Source: Sarcocystis neurona
Taxonomy: Eukaryota > Apicomplexa > Conoidasida > Eucoccidiorida > Sarcocystidae
Length of the DNA stretch: 64,000 nucleotides
Direction: 5' to 3'
Assembly (NCBI GenBank): GCA_000727475.1
Contig: KL647313.1
Location: 911,665 to 975,664, forward strand
Shown here: positions 34,372 to 46,139 of the stretch, piece by piece
How positions within the stretch are numbered: position 1 is the first letter of the stretch
How the letters are laid out: every line of letters begins with the position of its first letter
Notes under the pieces: model-generated
Seen by the model: the letters and a program-made list of their open reading frames with translations, nothing else
Database searches by the model: none
Told to the model about the DNA's origin: nothing
Program-made: the position numbers and the translations under genes

Positions 34372-37300
34372 GAACGTGTAGTCGCGGGGGGACGAGCCAC
34401 TCGACGCTGAAAATTACGACGCATAAGTGTGGCGCGCTGTCGCCGTGTGTCGCCCGACGTCGGAAGCACCACACAAGCAAACGGACCGAACCAAAGTGCG
34501 TCCGGCCACCTCGTAAGTGAAAACGAATGGACTTTTCCCCATTGCATATTGGGAACATATTTCTAAGACGCTGCACTCGGAGCAGAGGGGCTCCAGGATG
34601 TTCATTTAACATGATTTCTGTTACGCGGTACGACCTCGTCCGCTGGCGTTTACGTGTTACACAGCGAGTAATGCCGAAAATGCTGGGCATTGAACTCTAG
34701 GAGCGTGAGGACCAGTTACCGAAGAACCGCCTACGAATTGCGTAAGAGTATTATCATAGTTAGGTTATTATAAGCGCGGAATTGGATTACAGGACTCCGG
34801 AATCCAGCAGAACACTGCGCAAAGGAGTTTAATATCTGCTGGCTGCTGGCAAATACGATGTGGAGCACGCGTTAATATAGCACTGCAGCATATAAAAAGC
34901 ATCAGGCTCACCATTAAAGGTTCCTCAGGGGCAGATACTGCGAGGCGCGTGTTGGCCTTTCCGCAAATCAGGATACATAGTGGCCTGGTTCAGTCGGTGC
35001 TCTGAAAGTATGCCTGTGAAATATGCGTGGTGCCGCGGACGGCAGTGCAAAACGCGTTTCGACGAGAGTCTGGATGAGCGACCCCTCTGCAAACAAAGAT
35101 TTTTTTTCGGCACATCGGCCCTGCAACGACTGAGTTCTTACTCGCAACGCTGTTGACGTTCTTCCTTTCCCCGACATAGTGTAGAACTGTGCACGGGTGG
35201 TCCCTCTTTGTATTCACGTGCTGGTCGGCGCTGTGGTTCTGTACGCGTATCCTGCCCGCATCTGTTTACCTGCGAGCGCAGATTTCGCGTGGTAGGCTTC
35301 GCACGTGTACCTGAATGTTATGCCGCTGGTTTCCTCAATCCAGCACTTCCTCAACCGCCAACCGAATTACTCCACAACCGAGGCAACGTGCATCCACACA
35401 ATGTAGGGGGGCGACGCGCAAAGGATTCTTCAACTCATAACAATGCAGAAAAACCAGCAACTTTGTGTAGTCGTCTCACTTCCGACGGAGAGGTCGATAT
35501 GCTGAGGGAGGACACCTGCACTGCCTACTTCCGTGACTTCCGTAGTGCGTAAGGGATTCGAAGCTTCAGTCTGGATCCACACACGAATGTGTTGCGTTGT
35601 GTCCTGTACAAATGCACGCATCCGCATGCGGTGTCTAAGAAAGAACCGAGCGAGGTGAATGTAGTGGTAAGAGGTCTGAACATGGCAACGAATTTCACCA
35701 TGTCGAAGACGCCTGTGAGACTCGGTCTTGCTCCCTGCGTCTGCTAAGGCACAACCAGGGGGAACAAATGCCTCCTGTTTCCCTGTTCACTCGTCACGTG
35801 TCCCTACCAGGGTGCTGTAGAGATTGTCTTCAGTGTAGTCATCTTCCTGGGGGAGCGCTGCAAGACAGCTTCACGGCTATAACGGTGGATACGGACCCTG
35901 ACAGTGTCTGCAAAAGACGCCTGCACAGATTACAGGGAACCCGCTGCAAGACGCGGAAAAACAACAAGTCCAACCTCTTGATGCCGGAACATTCCCATGT
36001 TCATGTTGTCCCCTCTCCTGCGCGTAGCAGCATACTTATAGGTGGTCAGTGAGCGTCAGACTAGCAGCTTTGGGTTCCGTACTTCTAAAGAGTGTGGAAA
36101 CTTTCCCCGACGATACAAGCCTGTCAAGATTGCCCATGCTGCAAGAGAGATGATACATCATGGTGAGAGCAGTGATGTAATCCGACGAACAAAAACTGTG
36201 AACAGCCTCCCCACCAGAGAGCACTCTGATAAACCCAGAACAACTCTATTTTTCTCTGTATACGCAGACTCCACTCCACTTTTCAGTCTACAGACAAATG
36301 GTGCTGTACTTCACTGGTGTAGTTGTAGTCCAACTAGTGTGTCGCAGGCCGTGTGAGGAACATTGTCAAGAGGTATTACTGCGCGACCCCTAACCACAGA
36401 AACAGTGTGTAAGTCGCAGACTCGAGATTCTTCAAATGAGGTGTACTGTGTTACGGTAGTTGTAGCGCGTCCAGTAATTGACGACCGCTTACATGTAAGC
36501 GTGCTGTACTGTCCCTGGTTCTGCACGAAGGCAGGCGAACCCAGCCCCACCCTTCCTCGGCTTAATTGAGCGCCAGCTCGCGTGACGTCTCTCCCCTGAA
36601 GAGATCATGTGCATTTGCATCCCTACTTGAGATATTGGAACCGCGGTCAACAAACAGAAAATAGTCTGTGTAGCGACGGCCTCATCACACAGTGTTCTAT
36701 CAGCAACTCCCACAGCAAGCAGGAAGCCCCAAAGGATCCACCACGGATGTTACCAAACGTGTGCAATATTCTTCGTGTGACTACCTGCAGCAGAAGAGTA
36801 GCAAGCAGTAGTGGGCAAAGGAAACCCACTGCATCATCCGGAGAAGTCCTCAGCACCATGTTGTAGCAGGGAAGGGTGATGACAGAGCACTACGCGCCTG
36901 TGTGAACGAATGCCGCTTAATGTGCTGTAAAGAAGCACTGTAAAATTTAGAATTCCGGAAGGTGTCCGCAGCCTCACGCTGTGGCACCACATACATATAT
37001 GCTGCTAGCAACGTATACATACAGGTGTGTGTATACACGCCTCGGCTTATGTGGTTGCTTTTACAAGCCTTGCATGAAATATCACTGGTAAGCCTCTCGG
37101 CGCACGAGGAGAAGGGCAGAGCCACCGGTAGAGTGGTAGCGGTCACTTAGGCTGGATAGATGATCGCTCGAAATACAGGTGTGCACAGCGGGCATCTCTG
37201 TTTTTGAGTGATTACCTATAGTGTGATGTTGTATGTGGGATACCAGTGCCGCGTTGAGCGACAGGTTTTCTCGTAAAAAATTGGTTCGCTTGAAGAGCAG

Positions 37301-39493
37301 CTCAAGCAATCAACCTAGGTTCTGGCCATGAGTGTACAGCGCCGCGTATCACACTCAATTCAGTCACACGCTGAGGACTTCCACAACGTTGTTCCTGAAG
37401 GAAATTCAGGCCTCCTGGCGCCTTCCTTGTCCCGTCTGCACAGGAGTCGCAAGCAGCCTGTGAAGTGAAGAGCTGGTTGTGCGACGTCTTGACCATGCTG
37501 AACATTTTCGGATGTGTGTATTTCGGCAGGAACGTAGAAAAAGATGTGCGTTTGCGTGTGTGACAGGCGGCCTAGAATTGCCACTGAGGCGGTGCTGATA
37601 GCGTGGCTGCAGCTAGTGCAAGTGTGCCTGCGAAATGTTCCCAGGAGAATCAGCGTATACAAACATCTCATGGAAAATGGAACTTTGTTTCCCAACAACA
37701 CTGTGACACGGGGCACATGTTCTCTCTTGCTGCTACTGCTGCTGACATGGTGAAGGAAAGCTTATCTTCTTCAAGAACAATCCGCCACGGAGCTCATGAA
37801 CAGAATAAATCATGCGGCTGCGCTTCACACGTTGAGCAAAGTGACGCGAAGCTCATTCCACAGTCTCGTCCCATTTACACCGCAGGAACACAGTAGTCTA
37901 GGACGTAGTTTCCTCTTCCTGGTGCGGATGGTATTCGGTTAATTCCTGAAGTTTTGAGACAGCAGCAGTTGTGCTTGACGCAGGGACAAAACCACGCCTC
38001 CCTCCCGTGGCGCACGTTATGCGTATTTTCATCTAGCGATAAAAAGCGCGACTACACGCACACGTTAGAGTACACTTACACAACTGTTGAAGTGGTACAC
38101 GCGTGTTTATGTCGGATATCGGTGGGAGCATGTGGTCCGAAAACTCTCTACCTGCCCATAGATCCGCCGAGGAGCATGATATGTCTTCTTCGGGGTTCCT
38201 TTCGAGCAGGCAACTGTCACCACTTCGGAAAAGGCACGTCGTTTGGCCTATTATCCAGTCACATGTGGTTTATCACGTTACCTTCGAGGTTGTGTTACGT
38301 GTCTGCGCTAATTTGTGGAAAAGGCGTACACGTGCACGTGAATTGTCTACCTTCTATGAATTACACGTTGACCCTGCCCTGTTTCGACAGGCTACCCGAG
38401 AATACCGTAGTGATACCTGCAGCTGCCAGGGATTTCTGCGCAACCCTGAGACTCCCGTAAAACGTACAAATGCTGTTCACGTGCCACCGCACGTGGACGC
38501 CGCCGGAGCATCTTCCGAGCAATGTCGGAGAAAACCTGTGTGTACCTTTTCCATCGGACTGAGATTGTCTGGGGGTTATGCGTTTGTGCGCGCATTTAGC
38601 CGGCGACGAAACACTGCCACCTGCGTGGAACCTTTCTCTCTCAGGACCATCTTTATCTCACAAGACTTCGCAACTTCGTCATTTCCACGCGACCTCGGAT
38701 CATCTTTACAACGTTTCATCAACCACGTCACGATACTAGGTAGGCTTCCTACATGGTGTAAAGACTACTGAATCGGATGCGATCTGAGGGATTGCCACGT
38801 ACGGTGTAATTCACTCAGATAGTTGCGTGCTTTACCAAAGTCCAAAAACGACGACACACCGCAGGAGTTACGTTCATCCTCTCGTCCCTGATATGCGCAA
38901 ATACGCTCCTGGAAAGCCCGAAACGACTGCTGGTTGCCTCACGACCGGAGGAGCGAATCGCCGACCGCACCACTACTGGCACGGCCAAGGTTACATGAAA
39001 CGCGGTTGGGTGGGGCACTTGTACTATATACACCGAGACGACGCCAGATATAAACCGATGCACAACTATTAAAGGGCTTACGCTTTCAAAAGCGCTACCC
39101 CTATATAAGTGTGTCGAGAAGGGTGAGCTCCCTCTTGTCAGCGGTCGTTGTGCTCTTGCCGTTTGCGGATGCGCGTATGATATGATGTGGAGAGATTTAG
39201 TGTGCGTTTGGGAAGCTACGCGTGGAGCCAACACAGTGGCACGCGGTCTAGTCAAGCCCCCACCTTACTTCACAAAACCGAGTCCTCCCAGTGTGAGTCG
39301 AGAACTCTTGCAGCGAGAGGCTACCGCTCGAATGTCCAGCGACGGTGGAAGGTGGCTTATTAATGTGTAGAAAACCGGCCAGCAACGGCTAAAAAATCAT
39401 CTATTGAGAAAAAACGTTCTACACCGCTACCAGAAATCTTTATTTGAAGTCTGTAGCATAGTTTATGTAATGCCCGCTGGACAGGGCCTGAAT
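34372..39493. other. Repeat-poor intergenic, no gene recognised
   Basis: Open frames up to 222 codons (38103-38771) occur but have no motif, and a second frame is open over the same bases. An Sm-like AATTTTTT on the minus strand near 37275-37282 is next to a possible hairpin but has no further U4 or U6 features. Other stretches show nothing recognisable. Confidence 0.5.
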
Positions 39494-39507
39494 CGTTCTG
39501 TCTCCAG
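39494..39507 (+). promoter_or_regulatory. Putative PSE of U1
   Basis: CGTTCTGTCTCCAG, two differences from the U3/U5 element, ends 69 bases before the U1 5' end. The spacing is about 16-18 bases longer than at U3 and U5. Confidence 0.55.
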
Positions 39508-39575
39508 ACCCGCTCCAAGCCTGTACGCTGTGACAGTCGGATATTGTGTGGAGGCCCAGACCGGAGGAGTTGATT

Positions 39576-39734
39576 AAACTTACCTGGCAGGCGCTCGGGG
39601 TGGCTCAAGCATCACCCTGTCGTAGTTCGGAGCAGGGCACTGCACTCTGCTGCTGTGATGAGCTATGGGCTTCCAATCGGAGGTGCCAACTGCAGAATTT
39701 CTGGTAGCGGCATGTTGCGTTCGCGCACCTGCCA
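39576..39734 (+). ncRNA. U1: U1 spliceosomal snRNA
   Basis: The 5' end is AAACTTACCTGGCAGG, containing the 5' splice-site recognition ACUUACCUG (39578-39586). Stem-loop I (GGGTG/CACCC) has loop GCTCAAGCAT, a diverged form of GAUCAYGAAG bound by U1-70K. Stem-loop II (AGCAG/CTGCT) has ACTGCACT, close to the U1A-type AUUGCAC loop. The 3' part CTGCAGAATTTCTGGTAGCG aligns directly with the conserved Sm-site region (Sm 39696-39704). The terminal hairpin has TGCG-TTCG-CGCA. Length is about 159 nt (human 164). U1 defines 5' splice sites. The exact 5' nucleotide and 3' end are estimates. Confidence 0.9.
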
Positions 39735-40726
39735 CCTATAAGTAGTGTCGACGCCGGCACGGGAGAGGGGAGTTGCCGGGAGTAGGGGGTTGCGCTTCTT
39801 CGTCTTGTTCCTGTTCTCCTGTGGTGGGCAGTTGTAAACTGAGTTCTACGCATGGTGCTGCATATTCAGTCTGGTTTGGATTACGGTCTAACGTTTGAGG
39901 TGGCAGAAGGGACCTCCTCACACAGGGAATCTGCCGCTCCAATTTGCGGTGTTCTGCTCAGAGCTTTTCGGGGGTTGGTGAATTATAGGTGTTTGGATGT
40001 GTCCTTGGTGCCAGTATGGTGTTTCCAAGACTGTTGATTGGGTGCGTTGGCGGGTGTAACGTTGACTTCGGCACTTTTACCATGCTGCGGTGACGTCGGG
40101 TCCCGGGTGAAGGCGTTGCCGCGGGGGTAGTCTAGGATTCCTGTAGCACCCTCAGCAATGTTGCGCTTCGGGAAATCGTAATCTACGGGGGTGAGGGGAC
40201 GTCTTCCAGTGCTCAACACCCCTGCTTAAGGGTGGCGCCATATAGGAGCTGGGTAGGGGCGGCATGGTATCACCGGTATGCACAAATAGCCACATGTGGG
40301 TAATGGTGCGCATGCGGTAGCGGGCCCCGAATATTGGTGAGTGGACGCTGATTTCTCAGCGCGACAGATGACTTGCGGCATCAAGTATGGTACAGCTGTG
40401 TACGGCCTTGTATACGTGGGTATTGTATGGTATTAGGGAAGTGCGTAGTTTCCCCGTGCGGAGTTTGTACAGCGTGAGAAAACTATGAGGATCAATCGGA
40501 TTCTGTGCATGGTCTAGGGGCCTCAAGGGCGAATTGGTCCCAGCATAGTGGCTACCATTGTGGAGGAAGCTCGCCAACAACAGCGAACGTGGCAAGAGAT
40601 ATCGCACTTTCCGGGCACGAACGTATGACAATAGCGGGCACCTGGAGGTGCTGGGCAACCGAGTAGCATAGCCGCCTCCCACCTGCTGACCTTATAAACA
40701 AAAGCCGCATCATGATCGATCGTTTG
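39735..40726. other. Spacer between U1 and U5, no gene recognised
   Basis: No supported frame or RNA. U1 and U5 are convergent across this 1 kb spacer. Confidence 0.55.
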
Positions 40727-40840
40727 TTGGCGCCGAAGCGCCCCAAAAATTATGATAGGCGCATTTTTTGCGGAAACGACACGGCAATCTTTAGTAAAAG
40801 GCGAAAGATTGATGCGTTCTGTCGTGACCGCTGCGCAGCT
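40727..40840 (-). ncRNA. U5: U5 spliceosomal snRNA
   Basis: The minus strand carries ATCTTTCGCCTTTTACTAAA, the nearly invariant loop 1 of U5 (loop at about 40803-40789), closed by a CAATC(TTT)/(AAA)GATTG stem. The lower stem pairs ACGACA with TGTCGT and GCGG with CCGC. The Sm site ATAATTTTTGG is at 40753-40743, followed by a compact 3' hairpin GGCGC-TTCG-GCGCC. Length is about 114 nt (human 116). U5 loop 1 aligns the exons during splicing. The 5' end is estimated from stem I and from the upstream element. Confidence 0.94.
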
Positions 40841-40890
40841 GACCTTAACCCGCAGGGTGTGTCTGCACCCTTGGACGTCGTTTACAGGGT

Positions 40891-40904
40891 ATGGAGACAA
40901 AACG
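40891..40904 (-). promoter_or_regulatory. Putative PSE of U5
   Basis: The minus strand reads CGTTTTGTCTCCAT, identical to the U3 element over at least 15 bases with the preceding A, and ends 51 bases before the inferred U5 start. Confidence 0.65.
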
Positions 40905-41211
40905 TTTTGAACACTTGATACGGTACGGATTACTTGTGCGATCTGTCTATGTGCCATACTGGTGGTACAGGTCGTTCTATCGTGCGAATCACGCTACCAG
41001 TTGCAGTTAGTGGCGTGACTCCGGTCGGGCGACGCCCGCCGAAGGAGCAGCGCTGTGGGCCCCGCACTGCTTTCTAGGCGGTGGTGTCCTTTGCGCGGAA
41101 TTTGTTATCTCGCTGTAGTAGTGGCTGCAGAAGCCGCGGTGTTACTCTTGAGGCTTGAAGTATGTACGTTACCTAGAATCGCTGGCAGCGAGCGTACAAA
41201 TTTAATTCTTC

Positions 41212-41303
41212 GCTTCTTCCCTTCGTATCACCCACCCAGCAGCTTCCGTGTGGCTCAGCTTCTTCCCTTCGTATCACCCACCCAGCAGCTTCCGTGTGGC
41301 TCA
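41212..41303 (+). repeat. 46-bp tandem duplication
   Basis: Two adjacent copies of a 46-bp unit beginning GCTTCTTCCCTTCGTATCAC, with at most one difference at the end of the unit. Confidence 0.92.
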
Positions 41304-42719
41304 CACTGTCAAGAGTTCAAAGCCTACAGTACAACAGCTCTCTGCCCCACACCACCCCGTCAACTTCCTTCGTACGAGCCAAATGCTACGCCACATGGAT
41401 ACGGCTCTCACCGTGTATAGACGGCAATTTAACATCTTTCGATCAACACCGTTTCCTCTCAAAATCGCACCTTGTCCTGCCAGATTTGCGTCAGATCGCG
41501 GAGGCCCGCTCAGTGTAGTAAATGTTCATCAGATCGGAGCACCGCCTGTTGGCTTCTGTTTTTGACTGCACACGAGCGGGACACACAAGGGAATCAAACG
41601 TTTTTAGGTTGCTGCATCAGTGACACCGGTGGGCACGGTGGTGGTCACCACCTGCTGCTAACATACGTAAGAGTGCTCCAGTTCATACGGGGGGAATTCC
41701 CGAAAGCGTATGTCTATCTACTCTAAGCATCGACCTGGATGCCTGTAGCTCTGAACACGAGCGCCGTCGTAGCGGGCTTGCGTCTCTCGTCGTCACCCTG
41801 GTGTGAACAAAAGACGAGGACAGGATACCGACACGTACAGAGTATCTCCGTGCCCATAAAATTTAATGCGCGCACTGGCCATCTATGTACGTTCGTATAT
41901 CTTCTTACGTTCAACCGCACGTGTCGGCGAACGTGTAAAGCTGCGTCGCCGCCACAACCGCGACAGCGACTGCGGTGCTGTTTCTGCTGAGGTGCTGAAA
42001 ATCAGTAACAGACGGCAAGACACCTGTGTGTGTCTCTGACTGCGTGTCTATGCAGCGTGGGTATGCGTGTATAACCTCTATGGGGCATCTTTCTAGTCAG
42101 CAGCCACACTGTAAGGCGGCGGCAGCTTGGGCAGCATGGAGAACAGCGGTGGTGATGACAGCACGAGCATCGTCCGCTGTTTCGCGGGCGTAAGCGCGCG
42201 AGCACACAGCTTTGTGGAGTTATTTACATTTTCACAGTGCGGAACTGCAACAGCAGTAACGGCGTCGTGAACGACTGACGTCCTAACTATGCAGTCATTG
42301 GCAGCGACAGCGCTGCAGTAAAAATTACCAGAACCATCACAGTTGTAGCATCGGGAGAAAGGGCAGTAGAAAGTTGCTGCTTTGGTCCATTGACCACCCT
42401 GCTATCAAAAAAGAACTCAGCCGCTGTAGTGGTTTTTCGAGACAGAAAGTGAAAAAAAGACACGCCGTCCCAGCCAGTCAGTCACTCCTCCAACTAGATA
42501 GTCCGCCTCTCTTTCTTGTGCTACAGCTCCGGTGTCTACTTTGGTCCCCCTGCATAACCCTGCGACCTGGTCTTTCACGTGTTATAACAGCATTCCTTCA
42601 GGGCAAGTTGAAGCAGGACAGGCGCCGCAGACGGTACATTGCACATGAGCAACGAATGCGTCTGCATTCTGGATTCGAAGCGTGTGCAGTACTCCCGAAT
42701 GCTTGAACTAACAGCCTTG

Positions 42720-42830
42720 GTCAAATTAGGCAATCAAGACAAATTATCGGCCCGCTGATGTCATCATCTTCCTTCGTCAAATTAGCGGATCGAGACAAAG
42801 TAGTCGCTGATGTCTTCTACTTTTCTTTCA
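42720..42830 (+). repeat. Diverged 56-bp direct repeat
   Basis: GTCAAATTAG...GACAAA...CGCTGATGTC occurs twice, 56 bases apart, with several substitutions and small indels: an older duplication than those at 29477 and 41212. Confidence 0.7.
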
Positions 42831-45800
42831 CATGGGACCGTCATGTAAACTTGAGAACGGGCAAGTCCTGCAGATAAATGTGTGAGTACCAGTGTGATCG
42901 TGTACCTCTAAGTTCGCTGTTGTGGGACGTGACACGTTTTCATGGCAAAAGTCCTTACTGTGTCGCACTTGAGCATTGTGAATTTCCGTACATATGCGCA
43001 CACACGCGGAAAGAGAGTATTCCTCATGTCGCATACGAATACGGTGCTGCTCGATGTATGTAGAATTGGCTACACGTATACGTATATTTCGGAGACTGAT
43101 TTATGAGTTGGGAGTTGTTAGCGTCCTAGGTGGCAGACCGTCCTTCAGGATGTGCCGGCAGAACGCACACCTACAGAGGAAAATCCCCGCATGCCTGGTG
43201 CTTTTCTTCTGGAGGACTTGGGCAGAAAGAGAGTTGAGTTCAACATGTTGATGCGCGTGACGGCCTTCATTACCGTAGACAGTTTCTAGCTCTTACCCTT
43301 ATGACGGAAATGACTGAGCACTGCTGCGCACTTGGCGTGACAGCCAACTACGACCACAAAGCGGCACATAGTTCAATCAGAGTGCAGTACGCACAACTGC
43401 ACCTCAAAATTACGTGCGGTTGATACGATAATTAGGACGCAAAAAGGCACTGAGGGATGGGGCATGCGGCCGTAGATGTGTCCAGTACACACAGTTTATG
43501 ACAGGGGTATTTGAAGGAACTACGAGCAACGACTACACGATTCCTCGAATTGAATTCGGACTGTCCTGGGAGTACTATTACGTTCCACAGCCCGCAGTTG
43601 ATTACACGAGTTTCAGGCGTATCGTCAACGTGCGATTCAAATAGGTCGGACGATCTTCCGCACCTATTAATGACAACTTGTGTACTGCAGTGTGGACGGC
43701 ATTTTGCCTGGATTTCTGATCGAAGCTTTCTTTGATCAGTCGTCCACCGACGCGGGTAATGCGGGCGATTTCAGTTACTGTTTTCCTTTGCGATGGCTAC
43801 TCACCCTCCACTTTACTGCTACTACACATGAAGAATCTCTGTATATCTAGCGTCAGTTTGGGCGGGGAGAGTGGGGAATGCCCCCTTTCCGCATCGTGTC
43901 ATCATTAGCTGGCTGCAACGCTTGTACCACGCTGCCTTCGTGCATTTCCTGCGAAACGGCTCTAAACCCGCTCTCCGAGCTGGATAATAGTGCCGGAGAA
44001 TACCGTTACACATCGATGGTGATAAATGAAGTGCCATTTCCTGAACTCAAAGAGTCGCGTGCTTTTACTTCTAACACAAAAAGTTACTTTAAAAGTCACG
44101 GCTGCGGTATATAGCCGTCTCGCGCATCTGTCACGTTCGCTGCATCCGCGAACGGTGGAAAGATCTTTTCTGTGCCTCCTCCCCTCGTTTCCGTCGTTTC
44201 CGCTTAAACTCTGTCGGTTTATTTCGTGTGGAAAAATATGCCTTTCTGCGTAAACTATCTTGTCCCGACGTTCGGTTTCCGCCTTGTACGCATCTGCGAG
44301 CGCATGAATTTTCGAGTACACCCTCTCTGTTTCCCGCCCTAGCTTCCGTTCCCTTCATCGATTTTCTACTCGAAGGCACCGGTATTCTTCTTCTTCAAAG
44401 CATTTCTATTGACAACTGTGCCGGAGAACTCTTTGCCTTTCTCGGCGTTTCCCCTTGCTTTTGCCCGCCACCTCCGACTCCTTCCCTCCTCTCCTTATTT
44501 CGCACACGCCCTAATCGAGAACGACCGCCTTGTTGCAGCTATCCAGCGTTTGCGTTAGCGCCACGGATTTCCGCGACATTTTGCGTTGTTTCTTCTCTTT
44601 TGGTGTCTCTCCGCGTTCTCGGTGGCGGGACTCACTCTATACGTGGAACATAGACTGCACACAGGGCATGTTGTTCCAGCCGTATTTGGCGGGCTGTTTC
44701 GCGGGAAGTGTTGCGGCACCACGTTTTCCTGTTCGTCTTCCAGCCTTCCGTCGAAAAACCTCGCGGTTAAACATGCGAAGGCTGGCAATAGAAACCGCCT
44801 TCAATTCCGTGAAACAGGTTTATGTGATACACACGTCTGGGTAACCTCTTTTCCCCAACAGTCTTTTCCTGTGGTACACTAAGTCGCGTCCGCATGAAAA
44901 CGACTGCTTCTCTGGTGTAGACCAACTCTTCACACGCACAGGTGTAGACGGCACTAAGGGCAGTATGTGCGAGTATACATGATAATACAACGGGTCAAAC
45001 ACGGCGGTGTGCGTTTGTGTGGCGTGTGATCAACATGTAGACGCAGACTTGTGTAATTTGAGGCGTGTAAACTCCCGCAGTGCGCGAGATGTCTTGCACG
45101 AGCATTCGTACGTATGTGTGGAACAAACAAATGCGGCAAATAAACCTTAGACTCCAAAGCACGTGCAGTCAGTCATTGGTACGCTGTGAACTGGGAATTG
45201 TAGGCACGGGTGCGTCGACGCACACACGGTGGACCGTCACACATACTGCGAAAAACGTGCACATGCTACCAGGCGTCGAAATTTGTCGTTCGTCGGCGTA
45301 GTAGTGGCGGAGCACACGAACAAATAGACAAGAGGTATATGAAAGCAGGACAGGCCGTCGCCTTTGCAGCCAAGCACGCGTTTTAAACGAGCTTTCGGCA
45401 GCTGGCCCTGCAGGTGTGCATCGATGCCACGTCACTATTTGTAACGGACACGTCCCCGTATTTTTGCGTTGTCCTTAGGCACCTCTCTTCTATTTCAGCA
45501 GACGGAGCCTGCAAGATGTCCCACTAGCCTGTTTGTTTCCATCCAGATTTTATTTGTGCTTAATACTGTTCTCAGACACAAGCTTCCTCCTGCGCGCTAT
45601 TCCACTGCGAGTCTGCGAGAACCCTCTGGGTAGCACTCCGTCCCCGTGGCTGTACAACACGACGATGAATACCTTTTTGTGCGTTATATTAATATACGTG
45701 GAGGTTTTTGTATATTACAGAAGTACGCCTGTACACACATGTACGCGATGTGTGTAGATGCGTAGAAGTATCTATCTGGTTTCTTCTTCGCATCTGTGGC

Positions 45801-46139
45801 TCCGCAAGGGACACTTCTTCTTGCCTGTTCTTGTGGAAGGTGACGCAAGACCTCTGCGGTGTGTTCATACACCAGGGTCTACTTCGCACGGCATTCTCGG
45901 AAGGTTAGTTCTTTTCGTTCGTGGAAGACTGCTTTCGTGTGGCTATCTGCTTTTATCACCCTATACGTGGCGGCAAGAAATTTTCATTCTAAGCAGGAAA
46001 ATGAATCTACGCACAAACCTCTGTACATAATACACTGATATACGCACATACACACACATACATATCTATATATGTACACGCATGCGTGCGCATATATATG
46101 TGAACATATATATATTATATGTATATGTATGTGTTCCTG

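Larger units (their letters stand above)
40905..46139. other. Repeat-poor intergenic, no gene recognised
   Basis: No exon chain or RNA motif could be supported. Frames near 44131-44653 and 45533-45980 are open on one or both strands but have no domain. The AT/TG microsatellite content rises again after about 46020, marking the right end of the repeat-poor block. Confidence 0.5.

Noticed and set aside
37270..37450. Possible U4 or other Sm-class RNA on the minus strand (AATTTTTT next to a hairpin)
   Set aside because: The U4 5' stem-loop kink-turn, the U6-pairing TTGCTAATTG-like sequence and the shared upstream element are all absent.
38103..38771. 222-codon plus-strand open frame
   Set aside because: No domain, an overlapping frame is also open (37954-38460), and no splice or transcription context supports it; such a length can occur by chance.
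40985..41080. CCGAAGGAGCAGC, resembling the SRP RNA domain IV loop
   Set aside because: The GGAA tetraloop and symmetric loop of SRP helix 8 are not present in the right register.
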